A stretch of 64,000 nt of DNA. Origin: SAR92 bacterium BACL16 MAG-120619-bin48 (GTDB lineage Bacteria; Pseudomonadota; Gammaproteobacteria; Pseudomonadales; Porticoccaceae). How positions within the stretch are numbered: the first letter of the stretch is position 1; every line of letters starts with the position of its first letter. Position numbers and translations under genes: made by a program. Positions 18,197 through 26,683 of this stretch are shown in pieces. The DNA lies in NCBI GenBank assembly GCA_001438605.1, contig LIDE01000003.1, forward strand, positions 26,001 through 90,000. The letters are read 5' to 3'. The notes beneath the pieces are model-generated. The model saw only the letters and a program-made list of their open reading frames with translations, was not told the origin of the DNA and made no database searches.

Positions 18197-19561
18197 TTAA
18201 CCCTTCTTGCAACTGGGCACAGCGGCCCCTACCTTACGTAACTTATCCAAACGGTCACCTTCAGCTTCCGCGTACTTAATCCACTGTCGTGGGTAGCGCT
18301 TGCTCTTCTCATCTGTGGCCACTTTTATCGAAGACCCAAACGCTTTGATCGCGTCCGAGTAACAATGCAAGTTAATCAGGGCGTTGCCCATAATCAGATA
18401 ATTAGACTCTGGACGCTTCATGCCACCTTTTTTGGCGGCGCGATCAGCTGCGCGATACGCTTCGGTGTCTCGGCCGAGATCCAGATAAATGCCCGCAAGA
18501 CGCGCCTGCAAATTACCTGTATCGGCTTTCTTTGATGCACTTTCAAGCGCGGTTACCGCCTTCTGTAAGTCTTTTGATTGGTACCAAGCGGTGCCCAAGA
18601 CCTCAAGATTTTTAGCGCTGCGAGTGATAATACCGTCCTTCATACCCTTTTCGATGATCTTGGCGGCGCGGTAAGGCACTTCAGCACCGAGGTACATGTA
18701 CGCCATACTCATAACTTGACTCTCGGTTTCCAGCTGGTTGTTTAAATAAACAACCTCTGTAGCAACCAATCGGTCTGTTTCACGCTCTTGCTCACCGTAC
18801 ATACCGCCCAGCTGACGCCAGTAGGTCCACTTTGGGTAGTGCTTGACCATTTTCTCTAGGATAGATGTAACTTTTGGGTAGTTACCTTTCTCGTAGTAGA
18901 GAACGCGCTGAAGTCCCCACCAGCCTTCCTTCGGCAAAATATCTTTGCTTTCAACATCGGCAATGGCTTCTTCAACAAAACGCAGCGATTCTTTTTTGCG
19001 GTCGAGCTGGTAGTAAATCTGAGCCAGTAGCATCTTTGCATCAGCGCCGACGATAGTTGACTCTTTCATCCAAGCTTCGAGCTGCAGCGCCGCATTGCGA
19101 TAGTCTTCCTGCACAGTGTAGAGCTGGGCAAGTGTGTAGCGCGTGTCTAACTTCAACTCTGGCGGTGTGCCAACGCCGTCTACAACTTTCTTGTAGGAGC
19201 GAATCGCGTTGTTGTAATCGTCTAGCGAGTAATAAACATAGGCCTGAAACTTCCAGACTTGTGTCTGCTCGTAGTCGCTTTTACAGGTTTTTGAGTTGGC
19301 TTCAATCTCTTTCAACAAAACCAGTGAGCCTTTCCAGTTCTCCGCCTCAAGATCTGGCTGAACTTTCTCAAGCGCTTTACCACAGGTTGCGCCAACGGAT
19401 TGACGCTGACGCGTCTGCACATTCTTGTACTTTGGCTCCGGCTTTTCGTCTTCAGCAAAAGCTGACGCGCTGGTAACAACCTGAGGCGCAACCACGGCTA
19501 CAAACAACGGCATTAAAAAAGCAGCGCCGACTGCGGCTAGAAATTTTGTGCTTCTAGACAT
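18197..19561 (-). CDS. TPR-repeat protein of the TonB cluster
   Basis: A secreted tetratricopeptide-repeat protein of about 454 residues. It begins with a signal peptide (MSRSTKFLAAVGAAFLMPLF...SAFA). After it come helical repeats such as DYNNAIRSYKKVVD, DYRNAALQLEAWMK, KESLRFVEEAIAD, QKAVTALESASKK and CYSDAIKAFGSSIK. An AAGGAG site lies before two adjacent ATGs (19564 and 19561); 19561 has the better spacing and is chosen. It is the last gene of the operon with tonB, exbD, exbB, a TtpC-like gene and a DUF3450 gene. TPR genes sit at the same place in Vibrio TonB2 clusters, where they are thought to help the complex. The exact role is unknown. Confidence 0.8.
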   Translation of the reverse strand: MSRSTKFLAAVGAAFLMPLFVAVVAPQVVTSASAFAEDEKPEPKYKNVQTRQRQSVGATCGKALEKVQPDLEAENWKGSLVLLKEIEANSKTCKSDYEQTQVWKFQAYVYYSLDDYNNAIRSYKKVVDGVGTPPELKLDTRYTLAQLYTVQEDYRNAALQLEAWMKESTIVGADAKMLLAQIYYQLDRKKESLRFVEEAIADVESKDILPKEGWWGLQRVLYYEKGNYPKVTSILEKMVKHYPKWTYWRQLGGMYGEQERETDRLVATEVVYLNNQLETESQVMSMAYMYLGAEVPYRAAKIIEKGMKDGIITRSAKNLEVLGTAWYQSKDLQKAVTALESASKKADTGNLQARLAGIYLDLGRDTEAYRAADRAAKKGGMKRPESNYLIMGNALINLHCYSDAIKAFGSSIKVATDEKSKRYPRQWIKYAEAEGDRLDKLRKVGAAVPSCKKG

Positions 19562-19571
19562 CATGGACTCC

Positions 19572-20180
19572 TTATTTCGCCATTTGGAACGTAAATTTAT
19601 ACAAAACACCGGGCACTTCTTGACCGATACCATCAACAACACGGGGGTTGTACTTGAGCTTACTTGCGGCCTTTAACGCTGCCTTACCAAAGCCCCAGCC
19701 CTCTGGGAATTCTTCGATCAGGATAGGGTCGCGGGTGCCACCCGTCGTGGTAATAATCACTTCAATTACCGCGTACCCCTCTTTGCCGCGAGTCTGTGCT
19801 CTACGCGGATACTCTGGCTGTGGCACATAGACAGGAATATAGTCTGAGTCCCGCGCAAAACCGCCAGTACCACTCAACTTTAAGTTCGCATTGGCAGCAG
19901 GCGCGGCCATGCTTATCGCGTTTTCTGGAACTTCAAACTCAATGTTGTCGTCAGGAAGATCCGGTGGTGGAGTCTCGGGATCTTCGGGTTTTTCAATTTG
20001 AGTCTGCTTGACGTTTTCAGTCAAATCACGATCGACTTGAACGAATTCAGGAATCTTAATCGCTTCCTTTTCATCCAAATCTTTGTTGCCCGAGTCGATT
20101 AACTTATACATTAATATGATCAATGCAAAAGTAACTAGGACCCCAAGTGCAGCAGATATAGCAACTCTGATAACGGCCAT
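19572..20180 (-). CDS. tonB: TonB family energy transducer
   Basis: A 202-residue periplasm-spanning protein that carries proton-motive energy to outer-membrane receptors. An N-terminal membrane helix (residues about 7-28, ISAALGVLVTFALIILMY) is followed by a short acidic/proline spacer (EKPEDPETPPPDLPDD). The TonB C-terminal domain follows, with PQPEYPRRAQTRGKEGYAVIEV and WGFGKAALKAASKLKYNPRV. The spacer is short, as in the TonB2 type. The gene lies 10 bp downstream of exbD and 8-11 bp upstream of the TPR gene. Sequence does not show which receptors it serves; none are encoded in the window. Confidence 0.93.
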   Translation of the reverse strand: MAVIRVAISAALGVLVTFALIILMYKLIDSGNKDLDEKEAIKIPEFVQVDRDLTENVKQTQIEKPEDPETPPPDLPDDNIEFEVPENAISMAAPAANANLKLSGTGGFARDSDYIPVYVPQPEYPRRAQTRGKEGYAVIEVIITTTGGTRDPILIEEFPEGWGFGKAALKAASKLKYNPRVVDGIGQEVPGVLYKFTFQMAK

Positions 20181-20190
20181 ACTTATTAAC

Positions 20191-20595
20191 TCAGTCTTGT
20201 TCTACTGAAATTGCCACCGGGCGGATCCCAATGTCTGTTGCGACATCAGCGACTTTGGCGACGACTTCAATATTCGATTCATTGTCGGCTTGGATAACCA
20301 TGCCGCCCTTTGGGTTTTCGTTGTAAAGTCTGCTTAAATTAATCTTTAAGGCAGTTACTTCAACACGCTTCTTATCGATCCAGATTTCATTGTTTTCAGT
20401 AACAGCTACCAATATACCCACTTTTTTGTAGGGATCTGCCGTTTCAGCGTAAACTTTATTGATGTCTACGCCCGGCAACTTGATAAACGATGCGGTAACA
20501 ATGAAAAAGATCAGCATGATAAAAACCACGTCTAGCATTGGCGTGAGGTCAATAGCCTCGCCCTGCGGTTGTGATCTGTTTGTTCTATTGCGCAT
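20191..20595 (-). CDS. exbD: ExbD family proton-channel subunit
   Basis: A 134-residue inner-membrane subunit that anchors the TonB motor to the proton channel. The single membrane helix DLTPMLDVVFIMLIFFIVTA carries the essential Asp (residue 22). A periplasmic domain follows that includes VDINKVYAETADPYKKVGILVAV and GGMVIQADNESNIEVVAKVAD. Length and layout are standard. It lies between exbB (20635-21159) and tonB, all on the minus strand, in one operon. Confidence 0.94.
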   Translation of the reverse strand: MRNRTNRSQPQGEAIDLTPMLDVVFIMLIFFIVTASFIKLPGVDINKVYAETADPYKKVGILVAVTENNEIWIDKKRVEVTALKINLSRLYNENPKGGMVIQADNESNIEVVAKVADVATDIGIRPVAISVEQD

Positions 20596-20634
20596 AGTGT
20601 TCTCTCACAGAGACAAATCTCCGATCAGTTACAG

Positions 20635-21159
20635 TTAGTGGTCCATAGTCAGGTGATCTTCCAGAAGATGCTTCTCTCTCTCGGCTGAGCGTTCGACATA
20701 GGTCATGCCAAACACGCCTGAAAGGGCGGCAACCATGCCCGACATTGTCGGTACAGTTGCCTGAGAAACACCGCCGGCCATCGCCTTCGCGTCGCCACCA
20801 CCGGTAAATGCCATAACGTCAAACACGACGATCATGCCTGTCACTGTACCTAGCAAACCAAACAGCGGCGCTAGCGCGACCAATGTTTTGATCATCATGA
20901 GGTTGTTGTCGATTTTGACACTCACTTCAGAGATCAATTTCTCGCGAATCTGGTGGGCGCGCTTCGACGTTCTCTCAGATCGCGCCTCCCAAACATCGAG
21001 TGCAGCTTGAACATCGTTGCTGACGCTAGATTTGAGATACCACATGCGCTCAAAGAGGAGAGTCCACATTACGAACAGCAGGACAACAATCGCCCAAAGG
21101 ACTGTGCCGCCTGAATCCATAAACTTTCCAACTTCTGCAAGAGTATCAACAAAGAACAT
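20635..21159 (-). CDS. exbB: ExbB/MotA/TolQ proton-channel protein (ExbB2-like)
   Basis: A 174-residue inner-membrane protein with three membrane helices: residues about 15-35 (GTVLWAIVVLLFVMWTLLF), then about 85-110 and 125-155. The last two contain the conserved LVALAPLFGLLGTVTGMIVVFD and ATVPTMSGMVAALSGVFGM, the proton-path helices of the MotA/TolQ/ExbB family. It is much shorter than the preceding TtpC-like gene and separated from it by one base, a pairing typical of TonB2-type systems. It is likely to form the pentameric channel around ExbD. Confidence 0.92.
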   Translation of the reverse strand: MFFVDTLAEVGKFMDSGGTVLWAIVVLLFVMWTLLFERMWYLKSSVSNDVQAALDVWEARSERTSKRAHQIREKLISEVSVKIDNNLMMIKTLVALAPLFGLLGTVTGMIVVFDVMAFTGGGDAKAMAGGVSQATVPTMSGMVAALSGVFGMTYVERSAEREKHLLEDHLTMDH

Positions 21160-21160
21160 G

Positions 21161-22531
21161 TCAGTGACCCTCTACTGAACCAGCAACAATGCCCGCACTC
21201 TGCTCTTCGAGAACATGAAGAACGTTCTGCGCTTTGCCATTGATCAGTGTGTGCATTAACACGGTAGGAATAGCCACTACCAGACCCTGTACTGTGGTGA
21301 TAAGCGCTTGTGAGATACCGCCGGCCATGGCCTTAGGATCGCCTGCACCAAACAGTGTAATCATCTGGAAGGTGATAATCATACCGGTCACTGTACCCAA
21401 CAGACCTAACAGCGGGGCAACCATGGCGATAATCTTCAACAGACTGAGACCAGACTCAATGGCGGGACGCTCTTTGAGAACGGCTTCATGCAGCTTCAGC
21501 TCGAGCGACTCTGGATCAAGTCCAGGATTTGCTTTTGCTACAGCAAGTACACGACCCAATGGGTTATCAAGAGTAGATGAAGCTGGATTCTTGAGCTGTG
21601 ATGCAACTTTTGATGACATTCCCTGGAGCACGATAAAGCGCCAGATTGCCAGAAGGATCGCAACAAAGAATACGCCTGTGATCACGTAACCAACGATACC
21701 ACCAAACTGCCAGCGCTCGTAAAGAGTCGGAGCGTTGATAAGGGCGCGGAGTAACCCGCCACCCAGCGGACCTGTTGGGTCGAGACCTACTTTAGTAAAG
21801 CCGTCTGTGGCTGCTTGTAAATCGGCAGCGCTGCCTTGGTGATCTGATGGCTGACGCGCAAGCTCAGATACAAGACCGTTTTCTGGGCTGTACTCAAGGT
21901 AAGTGCCATTGGCGACTAAGTTGTAGGTACCGATACGCACAACTTCCATCTCTGCCTGCTCGCCGTTAGCCAGCAAAACATTGCGGTTGAAACGAACCAC
22001 ACGGCCACTTTCAATCATTTCGCGCTGCTGCTCGTACCACAGCTTTTCGATATCAGTGATAGACGGTAGGCGCGTGTCGCTGCTCATTTTGGCAATAAGT
22101 TCGTCGAGGAACTCTGTACGGCCAGGGATCTGAGCACTGACAACTGACTGCGTCAGGTTGGCGCGGATATCGCCCGCTGCACCAGTCAAATGACCGAACA
22201 GCTCCTTCAGTGAGCCGAGACGCTTGTCACGCTGCTCACGCAGTGCGGTTAGCTTGAGCTCGTTGTCGCGAATATTTTGCTCGAGACGGTCAGAGCGACG
22301 CTCTTCAGCAGTCTTACTGTTTTTAGCGTTGGTCAACTCTGTCGCTTGCTGACGCTGATCACGCTTAAAGGCTGCTTCGCGGTCGCGGTACTCTTTTGAT
22401 TCTGCAATCTTTGAGCTTTGGATCATGTCCAACAACTCAGAAAGACTCTTTGCGTCCTGTGCCATGGCTGGCATGCTCATCGCTGCAGCAGCTATAAAAG
22501 CGGCACAAACTTTAACGAATTTCATATTCAT
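21161..22531 (-). CDS. TtpC-like ExbB family protein with periplasmic domain
   Basis: A 456-residue protein with a signal peptide (MNMKFVKVCAAFIAAAAMS..AMA) and a long periplasmic region. The periplasmic part includes a charged coiled coil at about residues 30-110 (DREAAFKRDQRQQ, RSDRLEQNIRDNELKL). The C-terminal ~190 residues hold an ExbB-type three-helix channel domain (VITGVFFVAILLAIWRF, IAMVAPLLGLLGTVTGMIITF, LITTVQGLVVAIPTVL). This architecture matches TtpC, the fourth component of the Vibrio TonB2 system. It overlaps the DUF3450 gene by four bases (ATGA), which implies translational coupling. Confidence 0.88.
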   Translation of the reverse strand: MNMKFVKVCAAFIAAAAMSMPAMAQDAKSLSELLDMIQSSKIAESKEYRDREAAFKRDQRQQATELTNAKNSKTAEERRSDRLEQNIRDNELKLTALREQRDKRLGSLKELFGHLTGAAGDIRANLTQSVVSAQIPGRTEFLDELIAKMSSDTRLPSITDIEKLWYEQQREMIESGRVVRFNRNVLLANGEQAEMEVVRIGTYNLVANGTYLEYSPENGLVSELARQPSDHQGSAADLQAATDGFTKVGLDPTGPLGGGLLRALINAPTLYERWQFGGIVGYVITGVFFVAILLAIWRFIVLQGMSSKVASQLKNPASSTLDNPLGRVLAVAKANPGLDPESLELKLHEAVLKERPAIESGLSLLKIIAMVAPLLGLLGTVTGMIITFQMITLFGAGDPKAMAGGISQALITTVQGLVVAIPTVLMHTLINGKAQNVLHVLEEQSAGIVAGSVEGH

Positions 22532-23310
22532 TGTGCTGACTCCGGTGCATTGATTGGCATTTCCATAACATCCTGCGGAGACAATTTCTTGGCTATGCGG
22601 ATGCCCTGATCGACGGGACGACGGTACTCAGAGCCGAGTGTCTCCCAAGATTTAGTCGCCTTGTTCCAAGCGCCTGTCTGTGATTTATCTTTTGTTTGAT
22701 ACATCAAAGCAACACGGCCAACACGCAACACGTCAACTTCTACTTCGGTACCATCACCGTTGATATCAATCAGATCACGGTAATTTTCGATAGTTAGGCT
22801 GTACTCAGACTCAATATCGTAAAGCTCTAAAATCTGACGAAACTTTTCAGCGGCAGAAAACTTAGCGCTATCGAGATTAGAGAATAGACGCTCAACCGCT
22901 TCTTCACGCATATCTCTCTTGAATGGAACGTCGAGCGCAACAAACTCTTGCAGTCCTTTGAGCATGTTTTCCATCAATGGCGAAATACCTCGCTCAATGA
23001 CAGTTGCGTTCTCAATTGACTCAACAAGTTCGTCCATCATCTGCTGCTGGCTGGCAATTTGACGCTCTAACTGAGAGTTGTAAACGCGCAGACTTTCAAT
23101 CTGCTTGTTAACTTGCTTGAACTCTTGCAGCAGAACATCTGTTTGATCAGCGATGCGATCAACACTTGTTTGCGCGGATTTTGCGGCTTGGACCTTTACG
23201 GCGCCGGCTTTTAGCACATCACTTACTTCTGTAGCCTGAACTGCAACAGCAGTTAAGCCACCGGTAAGTACGGCAAATAGCGCCAGTGCTTTTAGTGGTT
23301 GCTTTTTCAT
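22528..23310 (-). CDS. DUF3450 periplasmic coiled-coil protein
   Basis: A 260-residue secreted protein that opens the TonB-type operon. A signal peptide (MKKQPLKALALFAVLTGGL..VQA) is followed by a coiled-coil region from about residue 45 to 105 (QEFKQVNKQIESLRVYNSQL, then ASQQQMMDELVESI). A globular domain follows with FKRDMREEAVERLF and EVDVLRVGRVALMYQT. These are DUF3450 features, and the family regularly precedes ttpC-exbB-exbD-tonB in marine gammaproteobacteria. Its function is unproven. About 180 bp upstream contain the only likely operon promoter; I could not identify a clear Fur box there. Confidence 0.85.
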   Translation of the reverse strand: MKKQPLKALALFAVLTGGLTAVAVQATEVSDVLKAGAVKVQAAKSAQTSVDRIADQTDVLLQEFKQVNKQIESLRVYNSQLERQIASQQQMMDELVESIENATVIERGISPLMENMLKGLQEFVALDVPFKRDMREEAVERLFSNLDSAKFSAAEKFRQILELYDIESEYSLTIENYRDLIDINGDGTEVEVDVLRVGRVALMYQTKDKSQTGAWNKATKSWETLGSEYRRPVDQGIRIAKKLSPQDVMEMPINAPESAQ

Positions 23311-23489
23311 AGTTCCCTCAACTTGGGTCTATCGGATTGGTGATCTTTTCATGTTAGAGCAGCAAGTAAAAACTCACCCACTACGCTGACATAATATTTT
23401 GGTTGGTCTTTGTAACAGGCCGTCGACCAAGAATCAATTTGGCGCGACGAAATGGTCCTTGAGAAACCAACATTTTTTTATTTTGTTAC

Positions 23490-24023
23490 CTAACGTAACA
23501 ACTCGTCAGATTCACGCTCGAGGATTATAAATCGGTAGGGGTGAGTATCGGTTACCTCTGGAATTTTCTCTCCGACCTGACGCCACTGCTGCCGATCAAA
23601 GGCGGGGAAAAAGGCGTCGCCCTCAACATCTGCCTGCACTTCAGTCAAATAGAGGCGGTCTGCTGAAGGGAGCGTCATGGCATAGATCTGCTCTCCGCCA
23701 ATCACCATTACTTCATCAAGCTGAGCGTGGGCGCAGGCTAGTCGCGCGAGGGTCATGGCCTGAAGCAATGTGTGCGCAACCTGGACACCCTCGGCCTTCC
23801 ACGCTAGATCACGGGTAATAACAATATTGGTGCGCCCAGGAAGTGGACGCCCAATTGATTCGTAAGTCTTGCGCCCCATAACCAACGGCTTGCCCATGGT
23901 CACAGATTTAAAATACTTAAGGTCTTCAGGCAGATGCCAAGGCAGTCGGTTTTCAATACCAATAACACCATTGCGGCTAACGGCAACAATTAGGGACATT
24001 TTTATCGGGCTAGCGGCACTCAT
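23490..24023 (-). CDS. folA: Dihydrofolate reductase
   Basis: An NADPH-dependent enzyme regenerating tetrahydrofolate, the cofactor consumed by thymidylate synthase encoded just upstream. Motifs: MSLIVAVSRNGVIGIENRLPWHLPEDL split over the N-terminal strand and Met20-type loop, FKSVTMGKPLVMGRKTYESIGRPLPGR, and VMVIGGEQIYAM. The ATG at 24023 overlaps the thyA stop (TAATG), so the eight-residue extension before MSLIVAV is kept; the internal ATG at 23999 is the alternative. The product is 177 residues, slightly longer than E. coli FolA because of that extension and a C-terminal tail. Confidence 0.94.
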   Translation of the reverse strand: MSAASPIKMSLIVAVSRNGVIGIENRLPWHLPEDLKYFKSVTMGKPLVMGRKTYESIGRPLPGRTNIVITRDLAWKAEGVQVAHTLLQAMTLARLACAHAQLDEVMVIGGEQIYAMTLPSADRLYLTEVQADVEGDAFFPAFDRQQWRQVGEKIPEVTDTHPYRFIILERESDELLR

Positions 24024-24928
24024 TACACGGCCACCGGCGCTGAGATTGCGTCATGGGACTGGTAACCAATCAACTCGAAATCGTCGTAGACAAAATCAAA
24101 GAGATTTGTCACGGCGGGATTAATCGCCAGTGTTGGTAAGGGGAACGTTGTTCGAGACAGTTGCTCTTCAACTTGGTCCATATGATTGCTGTAGAGGTGG
24201 GCATCGCCAAAGGTGTGGACAAAATCACCCGGCTTTAAACCTGTGACCTGGGCAATCATGAGGGTGAGAAGAGCATAAGAAGCGATATTGAACGGCACTC
24301 CCAGAAACACGTCAGCGCTGCGCTGATACAGCTGACAGGAGAGCCGACCTTCGGTTACGTAAAATTGAAACAGGCTGTGGCAGGGCGGCAGCCCTGACTT
24401 AACCATCACCGGAATGTCTTTTGGATTCCACGCAGAGACAATCAGCCGACGGGAATCGGGATTGCTTTTAATATCCTCAACCACCTGCGCCAGCTGATCA
24501 ACACCTTCGAAGTTTCGCCACTGGTGGCCATAGACAGGCCCAAGATCACCAAACTCCTTGGCGAAATCGGCATCGTCTTTGATGCGCTGAATAAACTCTT
24601 TCATCTTCACCTTCCACGCCGGCGAATACATAGGATATAGCGCTTCTTGGCCAGTGCTGCGCAACCAGCTTTGATAGGGCCAATCGTTCCAAATACCAAC
24701 GCCGTTCTCAACGAGGTAGCGAATATTCGTGTCGCCGCGAATAAACCACAACAACTCGTGCAGTATCGATTTCAGATGAACTTTTTTGCTTGTCACAAGG
24801 GGAAATCCCTCGCTTAGATCAAAGCGCATTTGATAGCCAAATATGCTCTTGGTCCCCGTTCCTGTGCGGTCTTCTTTTAGCACGCCGTTGTCACGAATAT
24901 GTCTTATAAGATCTAAATACTGCTTCAT
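24023..24928 (-). CDS. thyA: Thymidylate synthase
   Basis: Converts dUMP and methylenetetrahydrofolate to dTMP and dihydrofolate. From the ATG at 24928 ([15 protein letters not shown]) the protein has the [19 protein letters not shown] loop, [12 protein letters not shown], the catalytic-Cys region [17 protein letters not shown] and the dUMP/Arg motif [22 protein letters not shown]. It is 301 residues, about 37 longer than E. coli ThyA. The extra length comes from an insertion in the small domain (around residues 82-118), as in several long-form enzymes. A 34-codon upstream extension of the frame lacks family similarity. It is followed without a gap by folA. Confidence 0.94.
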   Translation of the reverse strand: MKQYLDLIRHIRDNGVLKEDRTGTGTKSIFGYQMRFDLSEGFPLVTSKKVHLKSILHELLWFIRGDTNIRYLVENGVGIWNDWPYQSWLRSTGQEALYPMYSPAWKVKMKEFIQRIKDDADFAKEFGDLGPVYGHQWRNFEGVDQLAQVVEDIKSNPDSRRLIVSAWNPKDIPVMVKSGLPPCHSLFQFYVTEGRLSCQLYQRSADVFLGVPFNIASYALLTLMIAQVTGLKPGDFVHTFGDAHLYSNHMDQVEEQLSRTTFPLPTLAINPAVTNLFDFVYDDFELIGYQSHDAISAPVAV

Positions 24929-24971
24929 AAAATGTGCTTCATCAGTAATAGGTGTGCTGAGTCGAAAAAGG

Positions 24972-25814
24972 TTACGCGCTGCGGCCAAGCGCTCGGGCCA
25001 GCGTCTTGCGCATAAACCAGAGCCCAACAAGTATCATAGGAATACAGAGAGTCTGCCCTCGAGTCATCCAGCCAAGAACCTCAAATAGCGGCGACTGATC
25101 ACTAAACTGGGGGTCGGGTTGACGCACAAACTCCACAGAAAAGCGGAAAATACCATAGAGAATTAAGAACAATCCAGCCACTTGGCCGGGCAGCCTAGGG
25201 CGTCGAGCAAACCATGTTAACACCACAAAAAGCACTAAGCCCTCGAGCAGCGCTTCGTAAAGCTGCGAGGGATGGCGAGCCAGTTGGGCTGGGTCAGCGG
25301 GGAACAACATACCCCATGAAACATCCGTTGGCCGCCCCCACAGCTCTTGACCAATGAAGTTACCAAGGCGACCAAAGAACAGTCCACTCGGTACCAGTGG
25401 CGCGACAAAGTCCGCTACTGACAAAAACGCGAGATTGTATTTTCGGGCGAATAGGAACAGCGCCAAGGCGACGCCGAGAAGTCCACCGTGGAATGACATA
25501 CCACCTTCCCAAATACGCAGTATCATCGCCGGATCTGCAAGCCACTTGTCGGCACTGTAGAACATCATATAGCCAAAACGCCCGCCGAGAATCACCCCCC
25601 AAGCGCCGTAAACAATAAGATCCTCTACCTGACTCTGTTTAATGGGCGACCATGGTCTCTGACTATTGCGCGAAGCAATAAACCACGCAAAGGCAAATGC
25701 TAGGAGGTACATAATACCGTACCAGTGAATTTGCAAAGGCCCAAACTCATGGCCCGCGACAGTAAAGGGGCCTATGGCGAGGGCGACAGGATCAATGGCT
25801 GGATAGAGTAACAT
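24972..25814 (-). CDS. lgt: Prolipoprotein diacylglyceryl transferase
   Basis: An integral inner-membrane enzyme that transfers diacylglycerol from phosphatidylglycerol to the lipobox Cys of prolipoproteins. It has about seven hydrophobic segments. The Lgt signature is present as [20 protein letters not shown], preceded by [12 protein letters not shown] (His/Gly motif), and [14 protein letters not shown] occurs in the second half. The length is 280 residues. It lies upstream of thyA-folA on the same strand, as in many gammaproteobacteria, with 43 bp to the thyA start. Confidence 0.95.
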   Translation of the reverse strand: MLLYPAIDPVALAIGPFTVAGHEFGPLQIHWYGIMYLLAFAFAWFIASRNSQRPWSPIKQSQVEDLIVYGAWGVILGGRFGYMMFYSADKWLADPAMILRIWEGGMSFHGGLLGVALALFLFARKYNLAFLSVADFVAPLVPSGLFFGRLGNFIGQELWGRPTDVSWGMLFPADPAQLARHPSQLYEALLEGLVLFVVLTWFARRPRLPGQVAGLFLILYGIFRFSVEFVRQPDPQFSDQSPLFEVLGWMTRGQTLCIPMILVGLWFMRKTLARALGRSA

Positions 25815-25915
25815 CGGCTTTCTCGACAGTGAATTTTGGACAGATCATAACTTTTTATGCCTTGAGCTACCATGCAGGGTGACGAATAAATCAATAAAAA
25901 GCTACACTGCGCCGC

Positions 25916-26683
25916 ATGTGTCTTCTCGCCTTTGCTTACAACTCCCACGCCGATACGCCTTTGGTCGTCTGCTCTAACCGCGACGAGTTTTATCAGCGCC
26001 CCACACTGCCCATGCACTGGTGGCCGGAGACGTCTATTCTTGCCGGCAGAGATGAGCAGGCTGGGGGCACGTGGCTGGGGCTGTCGCGGAGCGGGCGTTT
26101 TGCCGCTGTGACCAATTTTAGAGATCTCAGACATCCGACCTTTGATGGTGAAAAGCCTCTTTCCCGCGGGCACCTTGTCAGTGACTTTCTCGGCGCAGAT
26201 AACAACGCGCGCGAATGGTCGCAATCGATTAATCACGAAATGGACAACTACGGCGGCTTCAATTTATTGATTTTTGATGGTCGCGAGCTGCTCTACATCA
26301 ACAATTACACTAAGCAGACCACTCCTTTGGCAGCCGGTGTTTATGCGCTGAGCAATCATTTACTCGACTCACCCTGGCCGAAGGTAGATTACGCGCGAAC
26401 TCAACTGCGCAGCGCACTGCAAACGGCTGAGTCAGGGAGCTGGGATATGCAAAATCTCGCCAGTCTGTTGTCTCGGCAAACACCCTATCCAGATGACCAA
26501 CTGCCCAGCACAGGGGTTCCGCCGGAATGGGAGCGACTGTTGTCGTCACCGATGATCAGCGCCGAGGGCTACGGAACACGGGCATCAACTGCCGTGGTCA
26601 TTAGCGCATCTGGGAAAATCGCGGTTGCAGAGAAAAGCCATCAGCCCGGTGGCGATAGCCACTGCGAGGTTTTTACGTTTTAG
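25916..26683 (+). CDS. NRDE (TANGO2) family protein
   Basis: A 255-residue cytoplasmic protein of the NRDE/TANGO2 family. It begins MCLLAFAYNSHADTPLVVCS with Cys2, and the eponymous NRDEF motif follows at residues 22-26. The conserved AGRDEQAGGTWLGLSRSGRFAAVTNFRD and LSRGHLVSDFL stretches come next, and a C-terminal GTRASTAVVI. Eukaryotic TANGO2 is implicated in haem or lipid handling. The bacterial biochemical role is not settled, so none is assigned. Its last 11 bases overlap the convergent ptsP end. Confidence 0.85.
   Translation: MCLLAFAYNSHADTPLVVCSNRDEFYQRPTLPMHWWPETSILAGRDEQAGGTWLGLSRSGRFAAVTNFRDLRHPTFDGEKPLSRGHLVSDFLGADNNAREWSQSINHEMDNYGGFNLLIFDGRELLYINNYTKQTTPLAAGVYALSNHLLDSPWPKVDYARTQLRSALQTAESGSWDMQNLASLLSRQTPYPDDQLPSTGVPPEWERLLSSPMISAEGYGTRASTAVVISASGKIAVAEKSHQPGGDSHCEVFTF

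Noticed and set aside
23311..23489. Fur-type box upstream of the TonB operon
   Set aside because: No stretch with a convincing match to the GATAATGATAATCATTATC-type pattern was seen.
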